Positions 9,387-18,672 of a DNA stretch of 53,033 nt are shown here, piece by piece. The position numbers and the translations under genes are program-made. Below the pieces are notes generated by a model. It was not told where the DNA came from. It saw only the letters and a list, made by a program, of their open reading frames with translations, and did not search any database. Each line of letters begins with the position of its first letter. Position 1 is the first letter of the stretch. Where the stretch lies: the NCBI GenBank assembly GCA_947589355.1, contig CANPZC010000015.1, positions 1 to 53,033 on the forward strand. The letters are read 5' to 3'. This stretch comes from an uncultured Clostridia bacterium (GTDB taxonomy: Bacteria > Bacillota > Clostridia > Oscillospirales > Ruminococcaceae).

Positions 9387-10628
9387 ATGGACATATTCAT
9401 AATTGTCGTTTTAGTATTGTTTTCGGCAGTGTTTTCAGCGACTGAAACGGCATTCTCCTCTGTCAACAGAATAAGACTGAAAAGCATTGAGGGCAGCGGC
9501 AACAGGCGCGCCGCTAAAGCAAATATAATTATTGAAAAATTCGATAAAGCGCTTACCGCTATACTTATAGGCAACAACGTTGTGAATATCGCCTCGGCAT
9601 CGCTGGCAACGGTGGTGTTTACTAAAGTTTTGGGCAGCGGCAGTGTTGGTATCGCAACCGCCGTAATGACCGTTACTGTGCTCATCTTCGGCGAGATAAT
9701 ACCGAAAGCTCTCGCCAAAGAACATTCCGAAGGCTTTGTGCTTTTCATGGCGCCGCTCCTGTTGGGGTTTATGACCGTGCTTACGCCTGTTATAGCTCCG
9801 TTCAGCGCGCTTACTAAACTGAGCTCAAAAATATTCAGCAGCGGCAAAAAGCAGCCGACTATGACGGAAGACGAGCTGAAATACATCATCGACGAGATAG
9901 AGGACGAGGGCGTTCTTGAAGAGCAGGAATCAGACCTTGTGCGCTCGGCGCTTGAGTTTGACGAAAAGACCGTTGGCGAAATATTAGTGCCGCGTGTAAA
10001 CGTAACGGGCGTTGAAATAGGCGACGACGTTGAAAAAATACGTGAGCTTTTCGCTTCAACTGCGTATTCAAGACTGCCCGTGTTCGAGGGCTCAATTGAT
10101 AATATCGTAGGCGTTTTGCTGCAAAGCGACTTTTTTGAGATGTACCTCAGTCATCAGGGCGATATCTCACAAATTATGCACGAGCCTGCCCACCTTATCG
10201 AGCATACAAGAGTCTCAGAGGCTCTGCGCATAATGCAGAAAGAAAAAATGCATATGGCGGTCGTTCATGATGAGTACGGCGGCACACAAGGCATTGTTAC
10301 TCTTGAAGATATCATTGAAGAACTTGTCGGCGAGATATATGACGAAAGCGACGACGAGGATAATTCTTTCATAAAAATTTCCGATACCGAGTTTGACGTA
10401 GATGCCGAAATGTCGCTTTACGATATGCTCGAAAATATGGGTCTGCCTGCCGATACGGTAGAGAGCGAAATGTCGTCTTTGGGAGGATATATCATGGAGC
10501 TTGCAGGCGAGATACCTGCCGAGGGCGAGGTAGTTCGCAGCGATGTTTTTGAAATGAAGATACTTCGCAGCGACGACAGAAAGATCTACCGCGTAAAGGT
10601 AACTATCATACAAAAGGAAGATGAATAA
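9387..10628 (+). CDS. CNNM/CorC (HlyC) family membrane protein with CBS domains
   Basis: The 413-residue protein has an N-terminal DUF21/CNNM membrane domain (residues about 1-135, starting MDIFIIVVLVLFSAVFSATE), a cytoplasmic CBS pair (about 195-320, with VSEALRIMQKEKMHMAVV and YGGTQGIVTLEDIIEELVGE) and a C-terminal CorC_HlyC domain. Members are linked to magnesium or cobalt homeostasis. The 'hemolysin' label is historical. The ribosome-binding site is weak and distant (AAAGG near 9365). It overlaps the next gene by 1 bp (TAATG). Confidence 0.93.
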   Translation: MDIFIIVVLVLFSAVFSATETAFSSVNRIRLKSIEGSGNRRAAKANIIIEKFDKALTAILIGNNVVNIASASLATVVFTKVLGSGSVGIATAVMTVTVLIFGEIIPKALAKEHSEGFVLFMAPLLLGFMTVLTPVIAPFSALTKLSSKIFSSGKKQPTMTEDELKYIIDEIEDEGVLEEQESDLVRSALEFDEKTVGEILVPRVNVTGVEIGDDVEKIRELFASTAYSRLPVFEGSIDNIVGVLLQSDFFEMYLSHQGDISQIMHEPAHLIEHTRVSEALRIMQKEKMHMAVVHDEYGGTQGIVTLEDIIEELVGEIYDESDDEDNSFIKISDTEFDVDAEMSLYDMLENMGLPADTVESEMSSLGGYIMELAGEIPAEGEVVRSDVFEMKILRSDDRKIYRVKVTIIQKEDE

Positions 10629-11125
10629 TGTCAAAGCAGATAAGATATGAAAAAATGCATAAGTACGAAAAAGCGTACAGAATATCAGCGATGATCACCT
10701 ATATAGCAGCCGCTGTTACGATCATTTCGTGTATATTTACCGTCCCGGGAATGGATACCTCGGGCAGCCAGCCGCTGCTTGTAGTATATAGCTGCATATA
10801 CGCCGCGTATACGATAATGCTATTCGTGTGCGCGCTGCTTGCCTTTTTGTATTTCAAGAACACCCGAAAAGAGTATGCCGCGGTGCAGTCGCTGATGCTT
10901 TTGCTGGCAGGCGCGTTCACGCTGGCAAACGTAAAGATGTTCATCGTGCTGTTTTTGTACGGCGCAGGAATGGACAGCACCGTTGAAAAAGTGTTTGGTA
11001 CGAATATGGACGAGCTTACACAAAGCTTCACGGCAGGTTGGATAATGCTTGCCGTAGGGTTTGCGATAATAATGCTGCTGGGTATGCTCAGCATTGTAAG
11101 AATGGCAGCAAAGAGATATTCATAA
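10628..11125 (+). CDS. Small four-helix membrane protein, unknown function
   Basis: I do not recognise this family. The 165 residues show a short basic N-terminus, then four hydrophobic segments at roughly 18-40, 48-77, 88-112 and 135-160, with two positively charged cytoplasmic turns. No catalytic motif is visible. The start codon shares a base with the CorC-family stop codon, so translation is coupled to it, and a strong terminator follows. A role beside the CorC-like protein is only a positional guess. Confidence 0.75.
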   Translation: MSKQIRYEKMHKYEKAYRISAMITYIAAAVTIISCIFTVPGMDTSGSQPLLVVYSCIYAAYTIMLFVCALLAFLYFKNTRKEYAAVQSLMLLLAGAFTLANVKMFIVLFLYGAGMDSTVEKVFGTNMDELTQSFTAGWIMLAVGFAIIMLLGMLSIVRMAAKRYS

Positions 11126-11147
11126 AAGTTAATAGGCAAAAAGCAAA

Positions 11148-11178
11148 GGCAGCCGATTTAGATCGACTGCCTTTTTTT
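11148..11178 (+). terminator. Intrinsic terminator ending the 5627-11125 run
   Basis: GGCAGCCGAT (11148-11157) pairs with ATCGACTGCC (11162-11171), with one C-A mismatch, around a 4-nt loop. TTTTTTT follows. Confidence 0.9.
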
Positions 11179-11181
11179 ATA

Positions 11182-11370
11182 GCAGTGTATCGCCTCGCCC
11201 GAGTCGGTTTTTGCAGGCATCTTTCCGCCAATACGTCGTTGCCCTCCCTTGCCATACACAAAGTATGCCGGCGGTCGGTCGCCTAGTCTTGACGAAAATC
11301 TGCTCTGTAAAAACTGCTGCGCACCTCACGCCAAAGGCTTTGAGGCGGCTCGGGTTCGGCTCTCCACTGC
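11182..11370. mobile_element. MITE-like element, copy 1
   Basis: About 189 bp with imperfect terminal inverted repeats: GCAGTG...CGAGTCGG on the left and, reversed, GCAGTGGAGAGCCGAACCCG on the right. The core (11200-11335) is nearly identical to 48187-48318. It has no transposase, and short ORFs in it show no ribosome-binding site. It starts 4 bp after a terminator T-tract and ends 2 bp before the stop codon of the VirD4-like gene. See copy 2 at 48170-48444. Confidence 0.7.
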
Positions 11371-11372
11371 TT

Positions 11373-12686
11373 TTAGAATGGTAACTGTTCTCTTTCTTCA
11401 CAGTCCCGTCGAACGCCCTCTAAGTATTCCTCGGGGTCGATGTTGTTAACGAACCGCGGCTTTTCGGTGCGGCGGAATACCCAGCTGGTGTGCAGCGGCA
11501 TCTCCATCATAACATGCAGCGGCTTGTTGGCACGCTCTGCAAAGTATGCCGCATCGGAAGTAGAGTTTGCGCCCATGAACACCATAGTGTCGCAGTTGTT
11601 CATTATGGTGTGGCTGCCCTGCGGATAGCACGTTCTGAGCTGATCGAGAGATTGCAGCATCAGCATGGCGGAGATGTTTCTCGCTCTGATGTTGCTTATT
11701 ATGTTGTCAAAGTTCGCTATGCAGCAGTTTGTCGCAAAGTCGTCCAGCAAAAATGTCACGGAGCGCGGCAGTCTGCCGTCTTTGCAGTTGTTGTCTGCAT
11801 AGTCGCACAGTTCGCCCAGAGCCTGCGAATAGAAAATATTCGCAAGTATGTCGTTCGAGCGGTCGGTGTCGGAGGTTATCACGAACAGTGCGGTCTTTCT
11901 GTTGGCAAGCCGTTTGAAAGAGATGTCGTTGCCGGAAAAAAGCTGCGAAAGTTCGTTGCTGTCAAACACCGAGAGTATCGCTGTCAGCGTTGTTATTATG
12001 CATGAGAGAGTTTTAGAACTTAAACCTACAAAAGGACTAAAGAGCTTCCAAGCCCTGCTGACCTCTCCGTTTTCCTCGGCCTCATCGCGCAGCCTTATGA
12101 AGTCGCGGTAGACGGGTTTGTCTCTGAGCTTGTCGATGTCCTCTTCCTCGTAAGCCGTGAAGTCGCCGAGCATTTCCATTACCGTGGTAAGGGTCATCTT
12201 CTCGCGCGGAAGATCGCTTTCGAGCATATAGGTCAAAAATGCCGTGAGCATTACCTGTGCGTTGCGTTCCCAGTATGGGTCGCGTGAGGCAGTGCTCTCT
12301 TTGCTGTAGGCGTTGAAGACTATCTGCTGCGCCAGCTTTTTTATGTCCTGCGAGGTCTGAACGCGTGTTATAGGGTTGTAGTGTGCCGAGTTCTCGGGGT
12401 GGGTGAGATCGAGCTTTTTGACTATGTAACCTCTGTCCACGAGGATATCGCTGATAGAGCGGTATAAACCACCCTTTGGGTCGGAGATAACAAGGCTGCC
12501 GTCTTGCTCTAAGATGTTCAGCACCCCCATTACGGTCGATTTTCCGCAGCCCGACGGCCCGACCACCGCTACGTTGTTGTTGAGCCCCGTAACGCGGCAA
12601 TCGCGGGATCTCTTGCTGCCGTCAGGCATTACAAGATAGCCTGTGTCTTGTGTCTGTTTTCTTTCTAAGGTTCTTATGATCTTCAT
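11373..12686 (-). CDS. VirD4/TraG-like conjugative coupling ATPase, orphan
   Basis: The 437-residue protein resembles type IV secretion coupling proteins, hexameric ATPases that hand DNA or protein to a secretion channel. Walker A is VVGPSGCGKST (residues 41-51), followed by the typical SLVISDPKGGLY block. Walker B is SVTFLLDDFA, and the late motif LMLQSLDQLRTCYPQG fits the family. It lacks the N-terminal transmembrane helices usual for VirD4 and is shorter than the usual 550-700 residues. No relaxase, VirB4 or other conjugation gene lies in the window. It has AAAGGAG before its ATG and follows a ClpP paralogue by 21 bp. A MITE abuts its stop codon. Confidence 0.88.
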   Translation of the reverse strand: MKIIRTLERKQTQDTGYLVMPDGSKRSRDCRVTGLNNNVAVVGPSGCGKSTVMGVLNILEQDGSLVISDPKGGLYRSISDILVDRGYIVKKLDLTHPENSAHYNPITRVQTSQDIKKLAQQIVFNAYSKESTASRDPYWERNAQVMLTAFLTYMLESDLPREKMTLTTVMEMLGDFTAYEEEDIDKLRDKPVYRDFIRLRDEAEENGEVSRAWKLFSPFVGLSSKTLSCIITTLTAILSVFDSNELSQLFSGNDISFKRLANRKTALFVITSDTDRSNDILANIFYSQALGELCDYADNNCKDGRLPRSVTFLLDDFATNCCIANFDNIISNIRARNISAMLMLQSLDQLRTCYPQGSHTIMNNCDTMVFMGANSTSDAAYFAERANKPLHVMMEMPLHTSWVFRRTEKPRFVNNIDPEEYLEGVRRDCEEREQLPF

Positions 12687-12707
12687 GTGCTTTGGCTCCT
12701 TTCGTGG

Positions 12708-13289
12708 TCATAATGTCATGGTAACATCATCTGCAACGCCAAGTTCTATCGCTTCTTTTGCGTTTAAGTATGTATCACCGTGCATTATCTCGTTCATCTT
12801 CTCTACGGTGTTGCCTGTGTACTTTGCGAGCATCTCGCTCATTATGTCTCTTATTGCCAGCAGCGATTCTGCCGTGCTTTTCACAGAGCTTGCACTGCCG
12901 CCGCCGCTCGTTATAAGCGGCTCGTGAATGAGCACCTGCGCGTGCGGAAGCATATGCCTGTGCCCCTTGCTGCCTGCCGCCAGAATAACAGCAGCCATGC
13001 TGTATGCCTTGCCCGTGCAGATAACATCTATCTGCGTGGTCTTGCTTATTATCTCCATCATATCTATGATGGCAAGACCCGAGCGTACCTCGCCGCCGGG
13101 GCTGTCAATAAACAGCGTTATGGGTATGTTGTTTTGTGAGAGGTATATCATGTTTTTGATGATGTCTTCAGCGCTCTCGCTGTCAACAGCGCCGCTGAGG
13201 TACAGTTTGCCGTCTGCCGCCAGCAGAGACCCTACGGCAAGTTCGTGCGTGCCGTGCGCATCCTCGAAAACTATGTACTTGTTTGGCAT
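12708..13289 (-). CDS. ClpP-like serine protease, paralogue
   Basis: ClpP proteases form a barrel that degrades proteins fed by a Clp ATPase. The 193-residue sequence has the catalytic triad at near-standard spacing: Ser97 in GKAYSMAAVIL, His122 in QVLIHEPL and Asp172 in MHGDTYL. It also has the oxyanion-region motif FIDSPGGEVRSGLAI. It has no adjacent clpX and instead precedes a VirD4-like ATPase. It may therefore be a secondary ClpP rather than the housekeeping one, which cannot be judged without the rest of the genome. AAAGGGG precedes the ATG. Confidence 0.9.
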   Translation of the reverse strand: MPNKYIVFEDAHGTHELAVGSLLAADGKLYLSGAVDSESAEDIIKNMIYLSQNNIPITLFIDSPGGEVRSGLAIIDMMEIISKTTQIDVICTGKAYSMAAVILAAGSKGHRHMLPHAQVLIHEPLITSGGGSASSVKSTAESLLAIRDIMSEMLAKYTGNTVEKMNEIMHGDTYLNAKEAIELGVADDVTMTL

Positions 13290-13334
13290 ATGTATTACCC
13301 CTTTCGTGTCGTCTCGTGTTCAGCTTACGAATTG

Positions 13335-13343
13335 ATTATACCA
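13335..13343 (-). promoter_or_regulatory. Extended -10 promoter of the clpP-like/VirD4-like pair
   Basis: On the minus strand TGGTATAAT is a consensus extended -10 (TATAAT at 13335-13340). No good -35 is seen 17 bp upstream. It is about 45 bp before the ClpP-like start. Confidence 0.6.
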
Positions 13344-13585
13344 TGCGCCGCCTGTAAATGAACGGAAAAAATTCTGCGAACGCCTTTCGCCTTGCTCTTT
13401 TGTATATATTGTCGAATAATGCGTCTTTATACATTGAATTTTTGTATATTTCGCTGATTTTGAAATTTTTTTGTAACATAAAACCTGCTGACCGTGTACA
13501 TAAAAGTGAAAGCATTTTTTGTTGAAAAGAAAATTTCTTTAAGGCGAATTATGCCTTTTTGAATGAATTTTAAGGAGGACTGTTT
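13344..13585. other. AT-rich intergenic region between divergent genes
   Basis: There is no gene here. Near the permease start a small hairpin AAGGC/GCCTT (13541-13555) is followed by five T residues and could attenuate. AAGGAGG (13572-13578) is the permease ribosome-binding site. I could not fix a convincing -35/-10 pair for the permease. Confidence 0.4.
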
Positions 13586-16048
13586 ATGTTTAAAATGGTA
13601 TTCAAAAATCTCACGGGGCAATTTAAAAAGCAGCGGCTTTTGTCGCTGCTTTTGGTGCTGAATATTGTCATCTCATGCCTTGTAATATGCTTTTCATACG
13701 GGCTTTACCAAAACTACAACATGATAGTTGAGGAAGGCGAGCAAAAGGGAACAACGGATCTGAACATACTTGTTGACAGCGAAAATTTCGTTGCGCCCGA
13801 CGAAAAGACCGATGTAAAATTCGTTGCCGATATAACATTTGGCAGGGTAAAGGAATTTGCTTTGGCGCTGGATATCGATACAAGGAAAAATATAGATCAT
13901 ATTTCATCGAGACCTGTAGTGTCCTCGCCGCTGACTTATGAGTGCGGCAGTACGGCCGTAGCAAACCCTGATGATCTCTACAGCGACGATAAAGCCCCTT
14001 TCTATTTTCAAACGCTTGCATTATTCGGCATCGAGGGCGACAAGTTTACCGAGGACGGGCGGTATATTAACTTTATTCCCGAAGAAGAACGCGGCAACGG
14101 AGTAAAGAAGATAGTGCTGAGTGAAAACTATTTTGACCCGACATACAGCTTTTCGGAGGCTACCCCGTTTGATGTGAACTGGACGTTCAGAGTTATCCCA
14201 AAGGATACAGAGTCTGTGCTGATAAACGGTGAGAGCTACAATGTCTACAAAGCGCCGCATCCCGATCTTGTATGGATACCTGTTGAATCTGTGCCCGATG
14301 AAGCCGGACTTATGTTAGGAAACTATGATTTTGGCCTGACAACGCGCAACCCTTTAAGCATATCGTTTAAAGAGCCTATGACACGCAAGCAGTATGAAGA
14401 TATAAAATCGTGCGTTGACATACTGGGCGGCGGCGCTTACGTTGAAAATATCACAATTACCGATGCAAAGGAAATATACTACTACAAAACAATAATGCTC
14501 ATATCGGTAGTTATTGCCGTGCTGGCTGCAATAAACATGGCAATACTCTATCGTTACATACTTGAGAAACGTTCGTCGCAGCTGGCAATATTCAGAATAT
14601 GCGGCTGCTCAAAAATGACCGCTATAAACACATATCTTGCAGAGTGTCTGGTTATAAACGTGCCGCTTTTCGCGCTTACAGAGCTTTTGTATCACAAGCT
14701 GATAATGCCGCGGCTCGCTTCTCTTTTCCCGAACATGGCAGGGGCGTACAGTTTCGCTCTTTACGCTGTGATATTCGCTATCTATATCGGCGCATCTACG
14801 ATAATAATGCGCTATATGATAATAGCTACGGTGCGCAAACACAGCCTTGTTGCTCTTAAAAGCGCGAACAGGTCAACAAGCAGGTTCGGCATTATGAAAG
14901 TGTTTGAAGTTATCCAGCTTGCGGCTGTGCTTACTATGATGGTACTGATAGTATCTGCAATACTTTCAAGGTATGATCTGTATCTGCCGTTTGAAAAATA
15001 TTTTGAACGCGAAGGCTTCATGGTTATCGCCACAGATCCCATGACATACGACAAGGATTTTGAAGAATATGCCGGCAGCGATGATATGATAAATTGTCAG
15101 ATCACGTCGCGCGTGATAGGCGATGTTGATTTTGGCGGTATCGCGTATGACGATGAGTTTATTGAAAGCTATGCTCCGCCCCTTGAAGAAGGCGTATGGC
15201 TGTCAGACAGCGATGATACATATGAAAAGAACGGTTATATTCCTGCCGTTATTACCTCCTGCGGCGGACGGTACAAAGTTGGCGACGTTCTCTCTCAGGA
15301 TTATGATATTTATAACTCCGTAAGCAATTCTACTGAAACCGTTACAGCAAAATTCAAAATAATAGGCGTACTGAAAGACAAGGTGAATATTGCCTCTTAC
15401 GTTCTGGATAAGCCCATGGAATATGGCGATTGCAGGGATATATTCAATGTTTTCAGCGACAGCTTTGAAGAAAATGACTGGCTTCTGACAAGGCTTTCTG
15501 ACGAATATGCCTGCTTTAAGAGCAGCAGCGTGGTGTGGGGAACGCAGTTTGTATTTTACGACGGCGAAAGCGACGAGCAGCTGGAGCAGCACAAAAACAA
15601 GCTGCTTGAAAAGTTTAAGGTAATGCCGCTGGAAGATGTGAAGAAAGGCAGTATGCAGTACATCTACGAGCAGATGTACACGCTTTTCCCGATAGCGGTT
15701 TGTATATTTATTCTGACAATAATTTCTACCGTATCTATCAGCGCGATATACACAAAACGGCAGCTTAGAAATTATGCTATTTTCTACATCTGCGGTGCAA
15801 GGTGGCGCACCTGCGCTTTGCGAAGCCTTAAAAACAGCGCAATTACCTGCGGTATAGCAAGCGTACTTGCGGCTGCGGTGCTGATAATAGGCAAGATGAC
15901 GCTTCTGAAAGAAACAGTAATTTCGTTCGGTTGGTGGCACTTTGGGGTATGCGCTTTGGTGATAATTCTTTACCTTGCGCTGTCAATGATAATGCCGCTG
16001 ATGATAATAGGCTCTAACCAGCCAAAAGAGGTTCTCAAAGAAGATTAA
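13586..16048 (+). CDS. FtsX-family ABC transporter permease, full-length (first of tandem pair)
   Basis: The 820-residue membrane protein has two FtsX-like halves. TM1 lies at about residues 15-37, an extracellular domain to about 300, then three helices around 303-425 and a repeat of the plan: TM5 about 440-470, extracellular domain about 480-690, three final helices about 700-810. The conserved cytoplasmic turns RICGCSK and YICGARWR fit MacB/LolC-type permeases, which act by mechanotransmission with an ATPase. No ATPase gene is next to it. AAGGAGG precedes ATG 13586. It is 14 bp upstream of a close paralogue. The substrate is unknown. Confidence 0.85.
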   Translation: MFKMVFKNLTGQFKKQRLLSLLLVLNIVISCLVICFSYGLYQNYNMIVEEGEQKGTTDLNILVDSENFVAPDEKTDVKFVADITFGRVKEFALALDIDTRKNIDHISSRPVVSSPLTYECGSTAVANPDDLYSDDKAPFYFQTLALFGIEGDKFTEDGRYINFIPEEERGNGVKKIVLSENYFDPTYSFSEATPFDVNWTFRVIPKDTESVLINGESYNVYKAPHPDLVWIPVESVPDEAGLMLGNYDFGLTTRNPLSISFKEPMTRKQYEDIKSCVDILGGGAYVENITITDAKEIYYYKTIMLISVVIAVLAAINMAILYRYILEKRSSQLAIFRICGCSKMTAINTYLAECLVINVPLFALTELLYHKLIMPRLASLFPNMAGAYSFALYAVIFAIYIGASTIIMRYMIIATVRKHSLVALKSANRSTSRFGIMKVFEVIQLAAVLTMMVLIVSAILSRYDLYLPFEKYFEREGFMVIATDPMTYDKDFEEYAGSDDMINCQITSRVIGDVDFGGIAYDDEFIESYAPPLEEGVWLSDSDDTYEKNGYIPAVITSCGGRYKVGDVLSQDYDIYNSVSNSTETVTAKFKIIGVLKDKVNIASYVLDKPMEYGDCRDIFNVFSDSFEENDWLLTRLSDEYACFKSSSVVWGTQFVFYDGESDEQLEQHKNKLLEKFKVMPLEDVKKGSMQYIYEQMYTLFPIAVCIFILTIISTVSISAIYTKRQLRNYAIFYICGARWRTCALRSLKNSAITCGIASVLAAAVLIIGKMTLLKETVISFGWWHFGVCALVIILYLALSMIMPLMIIGSNQPKEVLKED

Positions 16049-16062
16049 AAGGAGGAAGAAAA

Positions 16063-18591
16063 ATGTTTTCCATTATGCGAAAAGATTTGAAAAATATGTT
16101 TGAAAAGCAACGGCTGTTGTCGCTGCTTTTGGTGCTAAACATAGTTGTTTCATGCCTTGTTATATGCTTTTCATACGGGCTTTATCAGAATTATCACCAA
16201 ACAGTCGCTACAAGCAAGGCAGAGGAGGAAATAACTTCTTTATCTGTGTTTGTTGACAATGATGACCGCAGATATATTGACGAGTATCAGGTACATACCG
16301 CTTCAGACACCACGCCGCAAATGGTGGTAAATATGGTGCGCGGTCTTTCAGACGAAACAAAGGCAAATCTTACATCGGTCGAAATGGCGCTTCTTATTGA
16401 AACGCCGCTTGCCGATGTTACGACCTGCATCAGCGCAGAGGAAGCAAACGACTACATGATGCCGCAGTTTACACCTGAAAACACCGAAGACTATTATTAC
16501 AGTGATGATGCAAGTGCCGATTACAAGCTGTTTCTGACGGCATTTCATGCATCGGGAAACAATATAGTTGACTCCTTTGGTGATAAGTTCTTTACGACTC
16601 AGCAGTATGCCGCCGGCGAAAAGGCAGTAGTTGTTTCGCAAGAGATGTTTTCCAAGCCTGTCGGAGAGCAATATCTTATCGGTGGTAAATTTCTTGATGT
16701 AAGGGTAAGAACTCTGCCCGAAGATACAAAATATATACTTATCGGCGGAGAAAAATACAGGATATCAAAAGTAGTACCTTACGATGAAATGCCCGCTATT
16801 GCAGATATAATGATACCTATAACTGCCATACCCGATAATGCTCAGATACACTATACACCTGGCGACAATGACACACGGCGCACCTGTTTTAGAATGTACT
16901 TTGATAAGCCCGTAACACATAGCCAGTATGAGGATATCAAAAAATGCGTGAGCACCTTCCTTGCTGACACCGCAGTTTTGCAGGAGATACGTTTTACAGA
17001 TGTAACGCAGCTTCAATACTACCGCACCGTTATGCTCATATCGGTAGTAATAGCCGTTCTTGCCGCAATAAATATGGCAATACTTTATCGCTATATTCTT
17101 GAAAAACGCACTTCACAGCTTGCAATAATGCGTATCTGCGGCTGCACCAAAGGTAAGGCTATAATTTCTTATCTGCTTGAATGTATGGTAATAAATATGC
17201 CGCTGTTCGCACTTACCGAGCTTATCTACCACAAACTTATAATGCCGCGGCTGGCTCTTATCTTCCCCGAAATGTCAAAAGCATACAGTTTTAAGCTGTA
17301 TGTCGCTGTATTTGGTCTGTATGTCGGCGCATCTTTAGCGGTAATGCTTATTATGATAATTTCAACGGTAAGGAAGCACAGCCTTAAAGATATGAAAAAC
17401 GCCCACAGAACTTCGGGCAGATCGCCGCTGATGAAGTTTTTTGAAATAATACAGATAGCCGCTGTATTGTCTATGATGATATTTATAGTTTCCGCAATAT
17501 CTTCAAGGTATTCAATGTATGCGCCGTTTGAAAAATACATTGAGAGCAAAGGTTATATGACTAGCATTACAGACTTGTCAACATACCCGGAGGATCTTGA
17601 AAAGACAGTCGGTGATGCAAAATATCTGTCCTGTCAGTGGGTGGTGGCAATTGACGGCGATAAGACAATAGAGGGTATAGCATATCCCGATGAGATCTTC
17701 ACGGCTTATAAACCTCCGCTTGCACAGGGCGTGTGGCTTACTGATACCGATATTACATATGAAAAGGACGGCTGTATACCTGTTGTTGTTACATCATGTG
17801 AGGGTCGTTATAAAGTGGGCGATACCATATCATATGATGTAACTATGAGTTATAACGAAGTGACGGGAGAGCCTGACAAGATAGTCCATGCCGAGTATAA
17901 AGTGGTCGGCGTTCTTAAAGACAAAGCAAGCGTTGCAGGCTTTTTCGGCAGCAGCTTTGAGCTTTCGGACTATAATGCGCTTTACGGTACTTTTGTTGAC
18001 AGCTTTGAAGACAACGACTGGTTTTTGTCCAAAATATCGGACGAGTATGCCTGCTATGGTTCAAATGCTCCGTTGTGCGGCGTGCAGCTTGTGCTTTGCG
18101 ACAATATGACAGACGAGCAGTATGAACAGATCGGCAATAATCTCTATACCGCTAAAATACCAAGCATAAAGCTTTCGCAAGTGCGCAAAAACAGTATGCA
18201 ATACATTTACGAGCAGATGTACACGCTTTTCCCGATAGCAGTTTGTATTTTCATACTGACGATAATTTCAACGGTATCTATCAGCGCAATATACACCAAA
18301 CGGCAGCTTAGAAACTATGCTATTTTCTACATCTGTGGCGCAAGGTGGCGCACCTGCGCGCTTCGCAGTCTTAAAAACAGCGCAATAACCTGCGGTATAG
18401 CAAGCATACTTGCGGCTGCGGTGCTGATAATAGGCAAGATGACGCTGCTGAAAGAAACAGTCATTTCGTTCGGTTGGTGGCACTTTGGGGTATGCGCAGG
18501 AGTTATAGCGCTCTACCTCGCGCTGTCAATGATAATGCCGCTGGCTATCATAGGTTCAAACGAGCCGAAAGAGGTTCTGAAAGAAGAATGA
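16063..18591 (+). CDS. FtsX-family ABC transporter permease, full-length (second of tandem pair)
   Basis: The 842-residue protein is a paralogue of the gene just upstream with the same eight-helix, two-extracellular-domain plan. Membrane and cytoplasmic parts are almost identical: the stretch from MQYIYEQMYTLFPIAV through the last helix differs at only a few positions. The extracellular domains (about 36-300 and 490-695) diverge strongly. AAAGGAGG lies before ATG 16063, and both genes probably share one transcript ending at the hairpin at 18611. It has no ATPase neighbour and its partner must be encoded elsewhere. Confidence 0.85.
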   Translation: MFSIMRKDLKNMFEKQRLLSLLLVLNIVVSCLVICFSYGLYQNYHQTVATSKAEEEITSLSVFVDNDDRRYIDEYQVHTASDTTPQMVVNMVRGLSDETKANLTSVEMALLIETPLADVTTCISAEEANDYMMPQFTPENTEDYYYSDDASADYKLFLTAFHASGNNIVDSFGDKFFTTQQYAAGEKAVVVSQEMFSKPVGEQYLIGGKFLDVRVRTLPEDTKYILIGGEKYRISKVVPYDEMPAIADIMIPITAIPDNAQIHYTPGDNDTRRTCFRMYFDKPVTHSQYEDIKKCVSTFLADTAVLQEIRFTDVTQLQYYRTVMLISVVIAVLAAINMAILYRYILEKRTSQLAIMRICGCTKGKAIISYLLECMVINMPLFALTELIYHKLIMPRLALIFPEMSKAYSFKLYVAVFGLYVGASLAVMLIMIISTVRKHSLKDMKNAHRTSGRSPLMKFFEIIQIAAVLSMMIFIVSAISSRYSMYAPFEKYIESKGYMTSITDLSTYPEDLEKTVGDAKYLSCQWVVAIDGDKTIEGIAYPDEIFTAYKPPLAQGVWLTDTDITYEKDGCIPVVVTSCEGRYKVGDTISYDVTMSYNEVTGEPDKIVHAEYKVVGVLKDKASVAGFFGSSFELSDYNALYGTFVDSFEDNDWFLSKISDEYACYGSNAPLCGVQLVLCDNMTDEQYEQIGNNLYTAKIPSIKLSQVRKNSMQYIYEQMYTLFPIAVCIFILTIISTVSISAIYTKRQLRNYAIFYICGARWRTCALRSLKNSAITCGIASILAAAVLIIGKMTLLKETVISFGWWHFGVCAGVIALYLALSMIMPLAIIGSNEPKEVLKEE

Positions 18592-18610
18592 CCTGCATCT
18601 TAAATAACAA

Positions 18611-18640
18611 AAGCGATCCTTAAAGGGTCGCTTTTTGTTT
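18611..18640. terminator. Terminator after the tandem permeases, usable from both sides
   Basis: AAGCGATCC (18611-18619) pairs with GGGTCGCTT (18625-18633, one G-U pair). A T-run follows on the plus strand, and TTTTGTTATT follows on the minus strand. On the minus strand it faces the promoter at 18644-18672. Confidence 0.85.
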
Positions 18641-18643
18641 GTA

Positions 18644-18672
18644 AATATACCACTATACGAAATAAAAATCAA
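18644..18672 (-). promoter_or_regulatory. Outward (leftward) promoter overlapping the left inverted repeat
   Basis: On the minus strand there is TTGATT (18667-18672), a 17-bp spacer ending in TGG (extended -10) and TATATT (18644-18649). It reads left into the hairpin at 18611-18640 and has no gene to serve in the present orientation. The -35 lies inside the recombinase segment, and the -10 lies mostly within the inverted repeat. Confidence 0.55.
18646..18663 (-). repeat. Left 18-bp inverted repeat flanking the recombinase
   Basis: On the minus strand this reads ATTTCGTATAGTGGTATA. The right copy at 20055-20072 reads ATTTCGCATAGTGGTATA on the plus strand, matching 17 of 18 bases. The two face each other around a single tyrosine recombinase gene, the layout of an invertible DNA segment. 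Confidence 0.75.

Noticed and set aside
11177-11401. 74-codon minus-strand frame across the MITE
   Set aside because: It covers the inverted-repeat element and its second copy breaks the frame. Such frames are often annotated as hypothetical proteins but there is no ribosome-binding site.
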